Positions 43,158 through 52,850 of a stretch of DNA of 64,000 nt are shown piece after piece (position 1 is the first letter of the stretch; each line of letters starts with the position of its first letter). Source of the DNA: Dyella sp. A6 (GTDB lineage Bacteria; Pseudomonadota; Gammaproteobacteria; Xanthomonadales; Rhodanobacteraceae); the NCBI RefSeq assembly GCF_036320485.1, contig NZ_CP132911.1, positions 124,001 through 188,000 of the forward strand, written 5' to 3'. Below the pieces are notes generated by a model. That model did not search any database. It was not told where the DNA came from and saw only the letters and a list, made by a program, of their open reading frames with translations. Position numbers and translations under genes: made by a program.

Positions 43158-44015
43158 GTGCGCTTTCATTCAGGCAGAAAACATCGATATGGTTTGATCG
43201 GCCTCGCGCTGAGTACCCTGCTCTGTGCCTGTTCGCAGGGTGCGGCTGGCGAGAACGGTTCACAAGCGCCGGCGACGTCGTCAGGCATGAGCGATGCGGG
43301 TGGCATGGTGTATTACCTGGAGCAGAGCGGCACGGTCGCCACCATGGGCGGTATCAACCGGGATCTGGCGTTCTACAAGTCCATGCTGAGGAACTGCAGG
43401 GACGCCCATTTGCCAACGACCCCGCTCGACAGTGCGGACGAGGCCAAGCTCGGTACCGTGCAGGTTAAGTATTGGCACGACGGAGATCGTCGCAGTGCAC
43501 TCCTGATCGACGATTACCACGTGGATGCATCGCTTTCCAATCGCGTTGCCATGTGTCATTTCCGTCTGAAATACACGTCCCGGTTGACGATAGTGCGCGA
43601 TGGTCGCGTCTACGACCTAGACCTGGTCAAGCGAACCGGCAGCGTGCAGGTCATGCCGACCGACAATTCTGCAGATATCCCAATGGTTGCACCGGACTGG
43701 GAGCAACTGGCACAGGCAGGCATCCACAAGGCCGGCCAGGGGAGCTACGCCGGCCAGCCGTGCGTGATCGTGAAAAACGAACTGGCACAAACCACTTACT
43801 GTGTCTGGACGGGTGGATCGAAACAGGACCGTGGCGCGCAGGCCCCGGAGGAGTTTCCGAACAGGCTGAGCGGCAAGATGCCGGTGTTCTGGTCCAAGTC
43901 GGATGCAGGGGGCAACGCGTTCAAGACGACGTCGTTTGTCGTCGGGCATCTGCCTTATTCCACGATCTTCGATATCCCTAGCGACATCACCGTACGCAAC
44001 ATGGGTGGGCCGTGA
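43158..44015 (+). CDS. Uncharacterised lipoprotein
   Basis: 285 residues. The N-terminus is basic, then hydrophobic (YGLIGLALSTLLCAC), ending in a plausible lipobox with the lipidated Cys at residue 25. The mature part has no motif that I recognise. It is unclear whether it belongs to the accessory patch on its left or to the core genome on its right. ntrB starts 213 bases downstream. Confidence 0.7.
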   Translation: MRFHSGRKHRYGLIGLALSTLLCACSQGAAGENGSQAPATSSGMSDAGGMVYYLEQSGTVATMGGINRDLAFYKSMLRNCRDAHLPTTPLDSADEAKLGTVQVKYWHDGDRRSALLIDDYHVDASLSNRVAMCHFRLKYTSRLTIVRDGRVYDLDLVKRTGSVQVMPTDNSADIPMVAPDWEQLAQAGIHKAGQGSYAGQPCVIVKNELAQTTYCVWTGGSKQDRGAQAPEEFPNRLSGKMPVFWSKSDAGGNAFKTTSFVVGHLPYSTIFDIPSDITVRNMGGP

Positions 44016-44193
44016 TGGGAGGCAAACTACGAGCACCTGCCGATATCGTCAGCATGGGTAAAACCTGGCCGAAGCCTACATGGTTTGACTGATGCTGCTA
44101 CGGTCGGCGATCGGTGTGATGCACCCAAGGAAGTGCATACACATAAGGCCGACCATCCAGGTGGCTGCCACTCCCATGCCGACGGGCTATGGT

Positions 44194-44229
44194 TTGCACC
44201 ATGCCGGATCATTGCCCATGATGGTGCAA
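44194..44229. promoter_or_regulatory. Inverted repeat adjoining the ntrB start codon
   Basis: TTGCACCAT (44194-44202) and ATGGTGCAA (44221-44229) are a perfect 9-base inverted repeat with an 18-base spacer; the last A is the first base of the ntrB start codon. The halves contain GCAC/GTGC as in NtrC half-sites, but the spacing is wider than in a normal NtrC dyad. As RNA it could form a hairpin over the start. Confidence 0.45.
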
Positions 44230-45239
44230 TGGAATCGATCCCCCGGCAGCTTTTGGCGGAGCAGATGGCGACCGGGCTGGCCCTAGTCGACGCGCAACTG
44301 CGCGTGCAATGGCATAACGTCGCGCTGGCGGAACAGTTTGGGCTGGGCCTGCGCAGTGCGATCGGGGTTCCGTTACCCAGGTTGACCTCGACGCCCGAGC
44401 TGGCACACCAGGCCGCGCGTGCCCTGGCCGAACAGCGGGCGCTGCAGGTGCGCGGTGTGGAGCTAGACGGCCTGGGTGGCGGAACACGCCGGGTGGATGT
44501 CAGCCTGCAGCCGCTCGATGCGGAACGCCTGCTGCTGGAAGTACACATGCTGGCCGAACCGTCGGCGCAGGCCTCCCCGTTGTCCGCCACCCTGCGTGGC
44601 TTCGCGCATGAGGTGAAAAACCCGCTGGCGGGACTGCGTGGCGCGGCGCAGCTGCTGCAGCGTCGCCTGCACGACGAGGACCTGCAGGCGCTGGCGGTGC
44701 TGGTGTTGAGCGAGACCGACCGCCTGATCGCCCTGGCCAATCGTCTGCTGCACCATGACGGCGTGGCGCGGATCGGAGCGGTCAATCCGCACGCATTGCT
44801 GGAGCGCCTGGCCGAGCTGATGCTGGCCGAACCGTCGACCCCACGCCTGCGTCACGACTATGACCCCAGCCTGCCCGAGGTCACCGGCGACGCGGACCGC
44901 TTGTTGCAGATACTGCTGAACCTGGCCCGCAATGCGGTCGAGGCCGGTGCGGGCACGCTCACCCTGCGTACCCGTGCCGAGCACGCCGTGCGCCTGGGCG
45001 AACGTGTGCTGCGCAGCGCGGTGCGTATCGATGTGATCGACGATGGTCCCGGGGTACCGGTCGAGCTGCGCGACACCCTGTTCGAACCGCTGGTTTCCGG
45101 GCGGGCCGACGGTACCGGCCTGGGCCTGGCCCTGTCGCGCGAGATCGCGCATGAACATGGCGGCGAGCTGCGTTGCGTCAGTCGCCCGGGCGAGACCGTG
45201 TTCTCGCTGTATCTGCCTCTGGAGCGCCCGCATGGCTGA
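44229..45239 (+). CDS. ntrB: Nitrogen-regulation sensor kinase NtrB
   Basis: 336 residues from MESIPRQLLA at 44229. Residues about 5-110 form a PAS-like sensor region without transmembrane helices, so the kinase is cytoplasmic. The phospho-acceptor is His127 in GFAHEVKNPLAGLRG. N, G1 and G2 boxes are NLARNAVEAG, DDGPGVP and GTGLGLALSREIAHEHGG. It phosphorylates NtrC under nitrogen limitation, controlled by PII. ntrC overlaps its end by 8 bases. glnA, usually nearby, is not in the window. Confidence 0.93.
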   Translation: MESIPRQLLAEQMATGLALVDAQLRVQWHNVALAEQFGLGLRSAIGVPLPRLTSTPELAHQAARALAEQRALQVRGVELDGLGGGTRRVDVSLQPLDAERLLLEVHMLAEPSAQASPLSATLRGFAHEVKNPLAGLRGAAQLLQRRLHDEDLQALAVLVLSETDRLIALANRLLHHDGVARIGAVNPHALLERLAELMLAEPSTPRLRHDYDPSLPEVTGDADRLLQILLNLARNAVEAGAGTLTLRTRAEHAVRLGERVLRSAVRIDVIDDGPGVPVELRDTLFEPLVSGRADGTGLGLALSREIAHEHGGELRCVSRPGETVFSLYLPLERPHG

Positions 45240-46626
45240 AGATATCTGGATCATCGACGACGACCGCAGCGTGCGCTTCGTCCTGGCCGAGGCCCTGCGC
45301 GATGCGGGCCTGGCCGTGCGTGAGTTCGGCGATGTGGCCGGCGTGCGCGAGGCGTTGCGCGAAGCGCGTCCGGCCCTGCTGTTGACCGATGTGCGCATGC
45401 CGGGCGAGAGCGGCCAGGTGCTGCTGGAGGAACTGCACGAGCGCGGTATCGGCCCGGTGATCGTGATGAGTGCGTACACCGACGTGGCGACCACGGCCGC
45501 CGCCTATCGGGCGGGAGCGGTCGATTATCTGGCCAAGCCGTTCGACCTGGATCAGGCGGTGGCTGCCGTGCGTCGTGTGCTGTCCGACGCACCGGCCGCG
45601 GACGTCCCGGTCGCTGCCGCAGGCAGTCACGCCCTGCTGGGCAAGAGCGCGCCGATGCGCGAGGTGTTCCGGCTGATCGGCCGGGTGGCGGCCAGCGACC
45701 TGAACGTGCTGGTCACCGGTGAGACGGGTACCGGCAAGGAGCTGGTGGCACGTGCGCTGCACGACGAGAGTGCGCGACGGGATCGCCCGTTCGTCGCGCT
45801 CAATACGGCCGCCATTCCGTCCGAGCTGCTGGAAAGCGAACTGTTCGGTCATGAGGCCGGGGCCTTCACGGGGGCCACCCGGCGCGTGGCCGGGCGCTTC
45901 GAGCAGGCGGAGGGCGGCACGCTGTTCCTGGACGAGATCGGCGACATGCCGCTGGCGTTGCAGACCCGCCTGCTGCGCGTGCTGGCCGGGGGCGAGTTCT
46001 ACCGCGTGGGCGGGCGCGAGCTGATCCGCTGCAATGTCCGCATTGTCGCCGCCACCCATCAGGATCTGGATGCGCGCGTGGCTGCCGGACAGTTCCGCGC
46101 CGATCTGAAGCATCGTCTCGACGTCGTGCGTATTCCCCTGCCTGCGCTACGCGATCGGCGCGGCGATATCCCGCTGCTGGCACAACACTTCCTGGCGGTC
46201 GCCGCCCAGGAGCTGAGGCTGCCGCCCAAGCGTTTTTCGAAGGCAGCGCTGAAGGCCATTGCCCAGCGCGACTACCCGGGCAATGTGCGTGAACTAGAGA
46301 ACCTGTGTCGTCGTCTCGCCGTGATCGCGGCAGGACACGAAATCCTGCCGGCCGACCTCGGGGCGAGCACGAGCGTGGCGCACGGCGACTGGACCGACGC
46401 CCTGCGTGACTGGGCCACACATGCGCTGGCCGAGAGCGAGGCCGACATCCATGCGCGCGCACGCGAGGCGCTCGACCGGGTGCTGCTGGAAACCGCGCTG
46501 GCCGCGCATGCGGGACACCGGCAGCATGCGGCGGTGGCGCTCGGGGTCGGACGCAACACGCTGACCCGCAAGCTCGGTGCTTCGCGCACGCGAGGCAGCA
46601 AGCCGCGCACGCCGTCCAAACGTTGA
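45232..46626 (+). CDS. ntrC: Nitrogen-regulation response regulator NtrC
   Basis: 464 residues from [13 protein letters not shown] at 45232. The receiver domain has Asp10/Asp11 and the phosphorylated Asp53 in [10 protein letters not shown]. The AAA+ domain has Walker A GETGTGKE, the sigma-54-contacting GAFTGA and Walker [13 protein letters not shown]. The C-terminus is a Fis-type helix-turn-helix ([17 protein letters not shown]). It activates sigma-54 promoters of nitrogen-scavenging genes. Overlap with ntrB makes the pair translationally coupled. Confidence 0.95.
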   Translation: MAEDIWIIDDDRSVRFVLAEALRDAGLAVREFGDVAGVREALREARPALLLTDVRMPGESGQVLLEELHERGIGPVIVMSAYTDVATTAAAYRAGAVDYLAKPFDLDQAVAAVRRVLSDAPAADVPVAAAGSHALLGKSAPMREVFRLIGRVAASDLNVLVTGETGTGKELVARALHDESARRDRPFVALNTAAIPSELLESELFGHEAGAFTGATRRVAGRFEQAEGGTLFLDEIGDMPLALQTRLLRVLAGGEFYRVGGRELIRCNVRIVAATHQDLDARVAAGQFRADLKHRLDVVRIPLPALRDRRGDIPLLAQHFLAVAAQELRLPPKRFSKAALKAIAQRDYPGNVRELENLCRRLAVIAAGHEILPADLGASTSVAHGDWTDALRDWATHALAESEADIHARAREALDRVLLETALAAHAGHRQHAAVALGVGRNTLTRKLGASRTRGSKPRTPSKR

Positions 46627-46706
46627 GGCGGGCAGGATAAGCGCCATGCGCGGTACCCGCATAACAGGGCATCATGGACGGCATCACCTCCGCTGGCGAA
46701 TGATCC

Positions 46707-47174
46707 ATGTCCACGTTGTCGATCCGTCTGGCCCACGCGGCCGATATACCCGCCCTGGTTGCCTGGAACGCCGCGATGGCGTGGGAAACCGAAGCCAAGC
46801 GGCTCGATCCAGCGCTGCTGGCAAAGGGCGTCGGTGCGGTACTTGATGAGCCGCGGCGCGGCTTTTACCTGGTGGCGGAACGTGATGGCCTGGCGGTGGG
46901 CGGCCTGCTGGTTACCTACGAATGGAGCGACTGGCGCAACGGCGATTTCTGGTGGATCCAGAGCGTCTATGTGGAGCCGGCGGCGCGGCGCGGCGGCGTG
47001 TTCCGGGCCCTGTATGCAGAGGTAGAGCGGCGCGCGCAGACTTCCGGCGCCGTGGGCCTGCGGCTGTATGTGGAAACCGAGAACGTGCGCGCGCAGCACA
47101 CCTACGAAAGCCTGGGCATGCAGCGCTGCCACTACGCGATGTACGAGCGCGAGTTCCGGCGCACGGCCGACTAG
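46707..47174 (+). CDS. GNAT-family N-acetyltransferase
   Basis: 155 residues starting MSTLSIRLAHAADIPAL, a typical GNAT start. The acetyl-CoA-binding region is IQSVYVEPAARRGGVFRALY (R/Q-x-x-G-x-G/A type), followed by GLRLYVETENVRAQHTYESLGM. The substrate cannot be read from the sequence. The stop overlaps the stop of the convergent GGDEF-EAL gene in a shared CTAG. Confidence 0.85.
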   Translation: MSTLSIRLAHAADIPALVAWNAAMAWETEAKRLDPALLAKGVGAVLDEPRRGFYLVAERDGLAVGGLLVTYEWSDWRNGDFWWIQSVYVEPAARRGGVFRALYAEVERRAQTSGAVGLRLYVETENVRAQHTYESLGMQRCHYAMYEREFRRTAD

Positions 47175-49660
47175 GCGGCTTCCTGCTCGGCAAGCTGGCG
47201 TTCGAGGGTTTCGGCGGACATGGGTGCGCCGTACAGGAAGCCCTGCAACTGAGAGCAGCCGGCATCGCGCAGCAATTTGCTCTGGGCCGCTGTTTCCACG
47301 CCTTCGGCAATCACGTCCTTGTTGAGACTGCGCGCCATCGAGATGATGGCGCCGGTAATGGCGTGGGTGTCGGCATCACCGACGATGTCGCGCACGAAGG
47401 CGCGATCGATCTTCAGTGCATCGACCGGGAAGTGCTTGAGGTACGAGAGGCTGCAGTAGCCGGTGCCGAAGTCGTCCAGCGACAGACGCACGCCGCGCTC
47501 GCGGATGCGCTGCAGCAGGCGGATGGTGGCATCGCCGCCGGACATCACCATGCGCTCGGTCAGTTCCAGTTCCAGCAGGCTGCTGTCCAGCCCGCTCTCA
47601 TCCAGGATCGCCTCCAACTGGTCGTAGAACGCTTCGTGCTGGAACTGTCGCGGCGACACATTGACTGAAATCGGAATGGTCAGGCCTTGCCGCTGCCAGC
47701 GGCTGGCCTGCTCGCAGGCCTGGCGAAGCACCCAGTCGCCCAGCGAGAGAATCAACCCGCTGTCCTCGGCGACCGGGATGAACTGGTCGGGCACGAAGAT
47801 GTCGTGGCCTTCGACCTGCCAGCGCAGCAGGGCCTCGGCACCCACGATGCGCTCGTCGGCGGCATTTACCTTGGGCTGGTAGTAGAGCGACAGTTCTTCC
47901 TGTTCCATCACCTGGCGCAGCGCGCCTTCGATACGCCGCTGCGAGGCATGGCGCTCGGTCATCGACGGAGTGAAGAAGCGATAGTCGCGGCGACCCTGCA
48001 TCTTTACTTCGTACATGGCCGCATCCGCGTTGCGCAGCAGGGCATCCGCGTCGTCGGCGTCGTCGGGGTAGAGACTGATGCCGACGCTTACGCCCATGCG
48101 CATGCCGCGGCTACCCGGCAGCATGATCTGCGAGCACTGTTGCAGCAGCGCCCGCGCCACGCCGGCGGCCTCGGCCGGTTCGTCCACTCTTGGCAGCAGC
48201 ACCACGAACTCGTCGGCGCTGTAGCGGCATGCCAGGTCGTCGCCCCGGCGCAGCACGCTCCGCACCTGACGGGCCACAGCCTGCATGACCTGGTCGCCGC
48301 CGCCCCGGCCCAGCGTGTCGTTGATGTTGCGGAAGTGGTCCACGTCCAGGTAAAGCAGCGCGCAGCGATACTTGTGGTGTCGCGCCAGGGTCACCGCCTG
48401 TTCGATGCGCGGCGTCAGCTGGTTGCGGTTGGGCAGGCCGGTAAGCGTGTCGTGCTGCGCGAAGTGGATCAGCTTGAGTGCCAGTGACCGGCTTTCGCCG
48501 ATGTCGTGGCAGACCAGCACGCCGCCGACCACGTTGCCGTTGTGGTCGGCGATCGGTGCCGCGGAGTCCTCGATCGGCGTTTCGAAGCCGTTGCGATGCA
48601 CCAGCACGGCCTTGCCGGAGAGGTCCACGATGGCATTGCGCCGGATGGCCGCGCTGAGCGGGTTCTCCAGCGGCTGGCCGCTGACGGCGCTGCGCAGTCG
48701 GAACACTTCATCGATGTGCCTGCCCAGTGCCTCGCGTGCGGACCAGCCGGTCATGGCTTCGGCGATCGGGTTCAGCGAAACCACTTTCAGCTCGAGGTCG
48801 GTGGAGATGACCGCGTCGGCGATCGAGTTCAGCGTGATTTCCGACAGCTGGCGCTCGTGGTGCAGTGCATCCGCGTAGGCTTTGTGCTGACTGATGTCCT
48901 GGGCCTGCGAGACCAGGTACTGGGCTTCGCCATACGGGTCCCTGACCACTGACACGCTCATCAGCAGGTGCACGACGTGCCCGTCGCGATGCAGGTTGCG
49001 CGTTTCGATCTGACAGGACTCGGCCCGGCCGCTGACCAGGCTGTCGATCTGGGCCATGTCGGCGACCAGGTCGTCCGGATGAGTGATCTCGGCCAGGGTC
49101 AGCTTGAGGAACTCGTCCTCGCTGTAGCCCAGCATGCGGCAGACCGCCTGGTTGACCCGCATGAAATGGCCGTCCGTGCTGATCAGGGCCATGCCGATGG
49201 CGGCGTGCTGGAAGGCGGTCTGGAAGCGCAGCTCGCTCTCGCGCAACTTGCGTTCCAGCGTGTAGCGCGCGGTGATGTCGGTGAATGCGGTGATCACGCC
49301 GCGCAGGTTGCCCTGTTCATCCAGGTCGGGCTGGAAACTGCCGTGCACGTAGCGCCGGGCGACGCCGCTGAACAGTTCGCCCTCGTAGCTGGCCGCGTGT
49401 CCCGCCAGCGCGCGGTGCAGCGTGGACTGCGCCTGGCGGTAACTGTCCTTGTCCATGACGTCGACCAGGTTCTTGCCGACCAGTTTCTCCGGTGCGATGC
49501 CGAACCAGCGCTGATGCGCGTCGTTGACGAAGCAGATGCGCTCGGAGGGGTCGATGTAGGCGATCAGCACGGGTGCATCGTGCAGCACCCGTGCGGCCAG
49601 TTCGGACGACGAGGCCGGAGCCGGTGGCCGGCTGCTGTTGGGCGACGCTGGCGCGGACAT
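47171..49660 (-). CDS. PAS-GGDEF-EAL cyclic-di-GMP protein with degenerate GGDEF
   Basis: 829 residues, no transmembrane segment. Three PAS domains (about 20-135, 140-260, 268-395) precede a GGDEF domain (about 400-560) and an EAL domain (about 575-820). The GGDEF signature is SADEF at 481-485, with the first two glycines changed, so cyclase activity is doubtful. The EAL domain keeps GAEALLRW, SLDDFGTGYCSLSYL and AEGVETAAQ, so it should degrade c-di-GMP. The PAS array would sense the signal. Confidence 0.92.
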   Translation of the reverse strand: MSAPASPNSSRPPAPASSSELAARVLHDAPVLIAYIDPSERICFVNDAHQRWFGIAPEKLVGKNLVDVMDKDSYRQAQSTLHRALAGHAASYEGELFSGVARRYVHGSFQPDLDEQGNLRGVITAFTDITARYTLERKLRESELRFQTAFQHAAIGMALISTDGHFMRVNQAVCRMLGYSEDEFLKLTLAEITHPDDLVADMAQIDSLVSGRAESCQIETRNLHRDGHVVHLLMSVSVVRDPYGEAQYLVSQAQDISQHKAYADALHHERQLSEITLNSIADAVISTDLELKVVSLNPIAEAMTGWSAREALGRHIDEVFRLRSAVSGQPLENPLSAAIRRNAIVDLSGKAVLVHRNGFETPIEDSAAPIADHNGNVVGGVLVCHDIGESRSLALKLIHFAQHDTLTGLPNRNQLTPRIEQAVTLARHHKYRCALLYLDVDHFRNINDTLGRGGGDQVMQAVARQVRSVLRRGDDLACRYSADEFVVLLPRVDEPAEAAGVARALLQQCSQIMLPGSRGMRMGVSVGISLYPDDADDADALLRNADAAMYEVKMQGRRDYRFFTPSMTERHASQRRIEGALRQVMEQEELSLYYQPKVNAADERIVGAEALLRWQVEGHDIFVPDQFIPVAEDSGLILSLGDWVLRQACEQASRWQRQGLTIPISVNVSPRQFQHEAFYDQLEAILDESGLDSSLLELELTERMVMSGGDATIRLLQRIRERGVRLSLDDFGTGYCSLSYLKHFPVDALKIDRAFVRDIVGDADTHAITGAIISMARSLNKDVIAEGVETAAQSKLLRDAGCSQLQGFLYGAPMSAETLERQLAEQEAA

Positions 49661-49733
49661 GCCCCTCCCCGATGGCTGGCCCCGTTCGCAGAACCTACAT
49701 CATGCGCCAGCCCGGAAAGCTTTCAAAGGGGGG

Positions 49734-50867
49734 TCAGTGCAGCGACACGGCCGGTGCTCCGAGCCAGCCGCTTTCGTCCAGCACGATGCGTCCCAGCGCA
49801 TGGATGTCGGTGGAAATGCCATGGCGGGCGGCCAGCACGGCGGCCAGCGGCCCCAGCGCCGCCGGATGCAGCGGGTAACCATGCGCCAGTGCGCGGGCGT
49901 GACCGCCCTGGCCGCGCTGGGCCACGGTAAGGGCCACGACACCCAGGCCGGGGGCTTCGTGAGCGAACAGTGCGGGCGGATCGTAACCCGGGTCGGTGTC
50001 CGCGAGCGGCTCCAGCAGGTAGCCGTCGGTTGCCGACGCCTCGCCGTTCTCCAGGCTTAGCGGAACATGGTGTGCGGCCAGCAGGGCGGCGTACTGGCGC
50101 AGCTCGAAGACCAGCCCGGCAAAGGCATGCGCGCGTTCAGCGGGGTCGCCGGCCTGATCGGCCAGCCATTGCGCGGGCGACCGGGCGTGGATGCCGTCGT
50201 GGGCGTAACGGAGTGCCAGGCCACGCGCGCTGAGGGTGGATTCCTCGCGGTAGGGCGTGAGCAGGGCAGTCTCCAGCAGTGTCCACAGCGGCGCCAGGTT
50301 CACGTGTTCGTATTGCACGCAGGTCAGCGCGATCAGGTCGTTGCGGCTGAGATAGCGCGCATGTTCCAGCTGTATGCCTAGCGTGCGCATCAGCCAGTCG
50401 GCGGTGCGGGCGCCGGTTTCGCCGCGGCCGACCAGTTGGACTTCCAGCTGCTCGGAAAGCTCGTCGGCCAGCGCTTCGGGCACCAGCAGGGACAGCGGCA
50501 GCAGGCGCATCGGTCCATCGGCATAGGCCTTTTCCGGTTCAAGCGGCTGGGCTGGCATGTGGCCGTCGTGCGTGCCGAAGGCGACCACGTTCTCCAGATG
50601 GCCTCGGGGGACGCGGCGGGCCAGCTCGTCCAGCGTGGCCCATACCGGGAAACCGGGACGCAGCAGCTCCACCGTGTCGAACAAGGCGCCCGCCACGGCG
50701 AGGCGGGCAGAGGCCACCTGCGGAATCAGGGCCTGCAGGTCGGCAGCGATCAGGCCCGCCAGCTCGGCGGCCTCGTCACGACTGAGCGTTGTCCGTGGCG
50801 GCACGACGCCGGCCGGGAGTTCCAGGGCCAGCACCACGGGCAGGGCTACAGGCTGCGAAGTCTCCAC
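49734..50867 (-). CDS. Uncharacterised protein, probably cytoplasmic
   Basis: 377 residues without signal peptide or membrane helix. The sequence is rich in Leu, Ala and Glu with regular spacing and has no enzyme motif that I recognise. The stretch LSRNDLIALTCVQYEHVNLAPLW is notable but unassigned. It lies 73 bases upstream of the GGDEF-EAL gene on the same strand and may share its transcript. No function is proposed. Confidence 0.7.
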   Translation of the reverse strand: METSQPVALPVVLALELPAGVVPPRTTLSRDEAAELAGLIAADLQALIPQVASARLAVAGALFDTVELLRPGFPVWATLDELARRVPRGHLENVVAFGTHDGHMPAQPLEPEKAYADGPMRLLPLSLLVPEALADELSEQLEVQLVGRGETGARTADWLMRTLGIQLEHARYLSRNDLIALTCVQYEHVNLAPLWTLLETALLTPYREESTLSARGLALRYAHDGIHARSPAQWLADQAGDPAERAHAFAGLVFELRQYAALLAAHHVPLSLENGEASATDGYLLEPLADTDPGYDPPALFAHEAPGLGVVALTVAQRGQGGHARALAHGYPLHPAALGPLAAVLAARHGISTDIHALGRIVLDESGWLGAPAVSLH

Positions 50868-50979
50868 GTGAACAGCTCCGGAAAAGGCAAACGGGTGATT
50901 CTACCATTCACGGATTCGGGCTTTCGCCGAGGCAGCGCGCGGGTTAGCCTTGCCCAGTCAAGACGTATTTGGACAGCTG

Positions 50980-52275
50980 ATGGCAATGGAAAACACGCAA
51001 AAGCAGCGCGTTGGCGTGATCGGCGGGGTTCGGATTCCGTTCTGTCGCAACAACACGGCCTATGCCGATGTCGGCAACTTCGGCATGTCGGTCAAGGTGC
51101 TCGGTGCGCTGGTCGAACGCTTCGGCCTGCACGGTCAGGAGCTGGGCGAGGTGGCGATGGGGGCGGTGCTCAAGCATGCCTCCGACTGGAACATCGCGCG
51201 CGAGGCGGTGCTGTCGTCCGGACTGGCGCCGACCACGCCGGGCATCACCACCGCGCGAGCCTGCGGCACCTCGCTGGACAACACCATCATCGTCGCCAAC
51301 AAGATCGCCACCGGGCAGATCGAGGCGGGCATCGCCGGCGGTTCGGACACCACCAGCGACGTGCCCATCGTGTACAGCCCGCGTCTGCGCAAGCGCCTGC
51401 TGGCGATCAATCGCGCCAAGGGCTGGCAGGACAAGCTGGCCGCCGCAACCCGCGGTTTCGCGCTGAGCGAGCTGAAGCCGGCGTTCCCCGGCGTGGCCGA
51501 GCCGCGCACCGGCATGTCGATGGGCGACCACTGCGAGAAGATGGCGAAGGAGTGGCGCATCGGCCGCGAGGCACAGGATCAGCTGGCGCTGGAAAGCCAT
51601 CGCAAGCTGGCCGCCGCCTATGACGCCGGCTTCTTCGAAGGGCTGGTGGTGCCGTTCCGCGGCCTGCAGCGCGACGGTTTCCTGCGGCCGGACTCCAGCA
51701 TGGAGAAACTGGCCGCGCTGAAGCCCGCCTTCGACAAGATCTCGGGCCATGGCACGCTCACCGCGGGCAATTCCACCGGCCTGTCCGACGGAGCCGCGGC
51801 GGTGCTGCTGGGCAGTGACGAATGGGCTGCCAGCCACGGGCTCGCGGTGCAGGCCTATTTCCGCGATGCCGAGGTGGCTGCGGTGGACTTCGTGCACGGC
51901 GAGGGCCTGCTGATGGCGCCGACCGTGGCGGTGCCGCGCCTGCTCAAGCGCAATGGCCTGAGTCTGCAGGACTTCGACTTCTACGAGATCCACGAGGCGT
52001 TTGCGGCGCAGGTGCTGTGCACCCTGCGTGCGTGGGAAAGCCCGGACTACTGCCGCAACCGGCTGGGTCTGGATGCGCCGCTGGGCAGCATCGACACGGC
52101 CAGGCTCAACGTGCACGGTTCATCGCTGGCATCGGGCCACCCGTTCGCCGCCACTGGTGCGCGCATCGTCGCCACGCTGGCGAAGCTGCTGGAGCAGAAG
52201 GGTTCGGGCCGTGGCCTGATCTCGATCTGCACGGCGGGCGGCATGGGTGTCACGGCGATCCTGGAGCGGCCGTAA
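50980..52275 (+). CDS. Acetyl-CoA C-acyltransferase, FadI-type thiolase
   Basis: 431 residues; the start is chosen at MAMENTQKQR (50980), with alternatives one or two codons away, and no site is strong. The catalytic residues are visible: nucleophilic Cys in TTARACGTSLDN, His in DFYEIHEAF, the GHPFAATGAR motif, and the second Cys in ISICTAGGMGVT. It should perform thiolytic cleavage in beta-oxidation or the reverse condensation. The FadI group is suggested by sequence length and context; no fadJ gene is adjacent. Confidence 0.85.
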   Translation: MAMENTQKQRVGVIGGVRIPFCRNNTAYADVGNFGMSVKVLGALVERFGLHGQELGEVAMGAVLKHASDWNIAREAVLSSGLAPTTPGITTARACGTSLDNTIIVANKIATGQIEAGIAGGSDTTSDVPIVYSPRLRKRLLAINRAKGWQDKLAAATRGFALSELKPAFPGVAEPRTGMSMGDHCEKMAKEWRIGREAQDQLALESHRKLAAAYDAGFFEGLVVPFRGLQRDGFLRPDSSMEKLAALKPAFDKISGHGTLTAGNSTGLSDGAAAVLLGSDEWAASHGLAVQAYFRDAEVAAVDFVHGEGLLMAPTVAVPRLLKRNGLSLQDFDFYEIHEAFAAQVLCTLRAWESPDYCRNRLGLDAPLGSIDTARLNVHGSSLASGHPFAATGARIVATLAKLLEQKGSGRGLISICTAGGMGVTAILERP

Positions 52276-52286
52276 GCGGCCCGACG

Positions 52287-52835
52287 ATGTTGCGTCTGCG
52301 CACCACCGCCAGCCTCAGCCTGCTTGCCTTGCTCATCGGCATCGGCGGAACGGCCTGGCTCAGCGCGCAGACTGCCGGATGGCCGGGGCCGCCGGCACAT
52401 GCGGCGGTCTGGCCCAGATATCGTCCGCCGGCACAGGTTGCACGTGCCGTGCGGTCCCGGTCGCGTTCGCATGCGCCGTGGCTGGCGGTCCAGACCCGGC
52501 AGCATCGCGCCGTGCAGCAGAACGTGGCTGCCGTAGCGGCTGCGCCGGTCGAGCTGGTGCCGGTGGCGATGCCTTCGCGCCCAGTTCCGTACGAATCCAT
52601 GCGTCATCACCTGCACGGCACGGTCGTGCTGCGTCTGCAGGTGGACGGACAAGGCGTGGTACGTGCCGCGGCCGTGGCAGTTTCCAGTGGCGATGCGGTG
52701 CTCGACGCGCATGCTGTCGACGTGGTGCGCGACTGGCGCTTCGCCGTGCCGCCCGGTCAACCTTCGGGCTTGAGCGGCGAGCTGCCGATGCGCTTCACGG
52801 TGGGTGACGGGCAGCGCCTGGCACAGGCCCCCTGA
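52287..52835 (+). CDS. Protein with TonB-type C-terminal domain
   Basis: 182 residues from MLRLRTTASLSLLALL at 52287. Residues about 5-27 are a signal anchor or signal peptide. After a Pro/Arg/Ala-rich linker the C-terminal 85 residues read HHLHGTVVLRLQVDGQGVV, DAHAVDVVRDWRFAVPP, the TonB_C pattern (PF03544). There is no exbB or exbD nearby, so it need not be an energy transducer. It starts 11 bases after the thiolase stop. Confidence 0.78.
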   Translation: MLRLRTTASLSLLALLIGIGGTAWLSAQTAGWPGPPAHAAVWPRYRPPAQVARAVRSRSRSHAPWLAVQTRQHRAVQQNVAAVAAAPVELVPVAMPSRPVPYESMRHHLHGTVVLRLQVDGQGVVRAAAVAVSSGDAVLDAHAVDVVRDWRFAVPPGQPSGLSGELPMRFTVGDGQRLAQAP

Positions 52836-52850
52836 GCTCGCCTGCGCTGA

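Noticed and set aside
41998..44228. attR copy of the tRNA-Met 3' end marking an intact island
   Set aside because: I could not find a repeat of the T-arm/acceptor sequence in this stretch.
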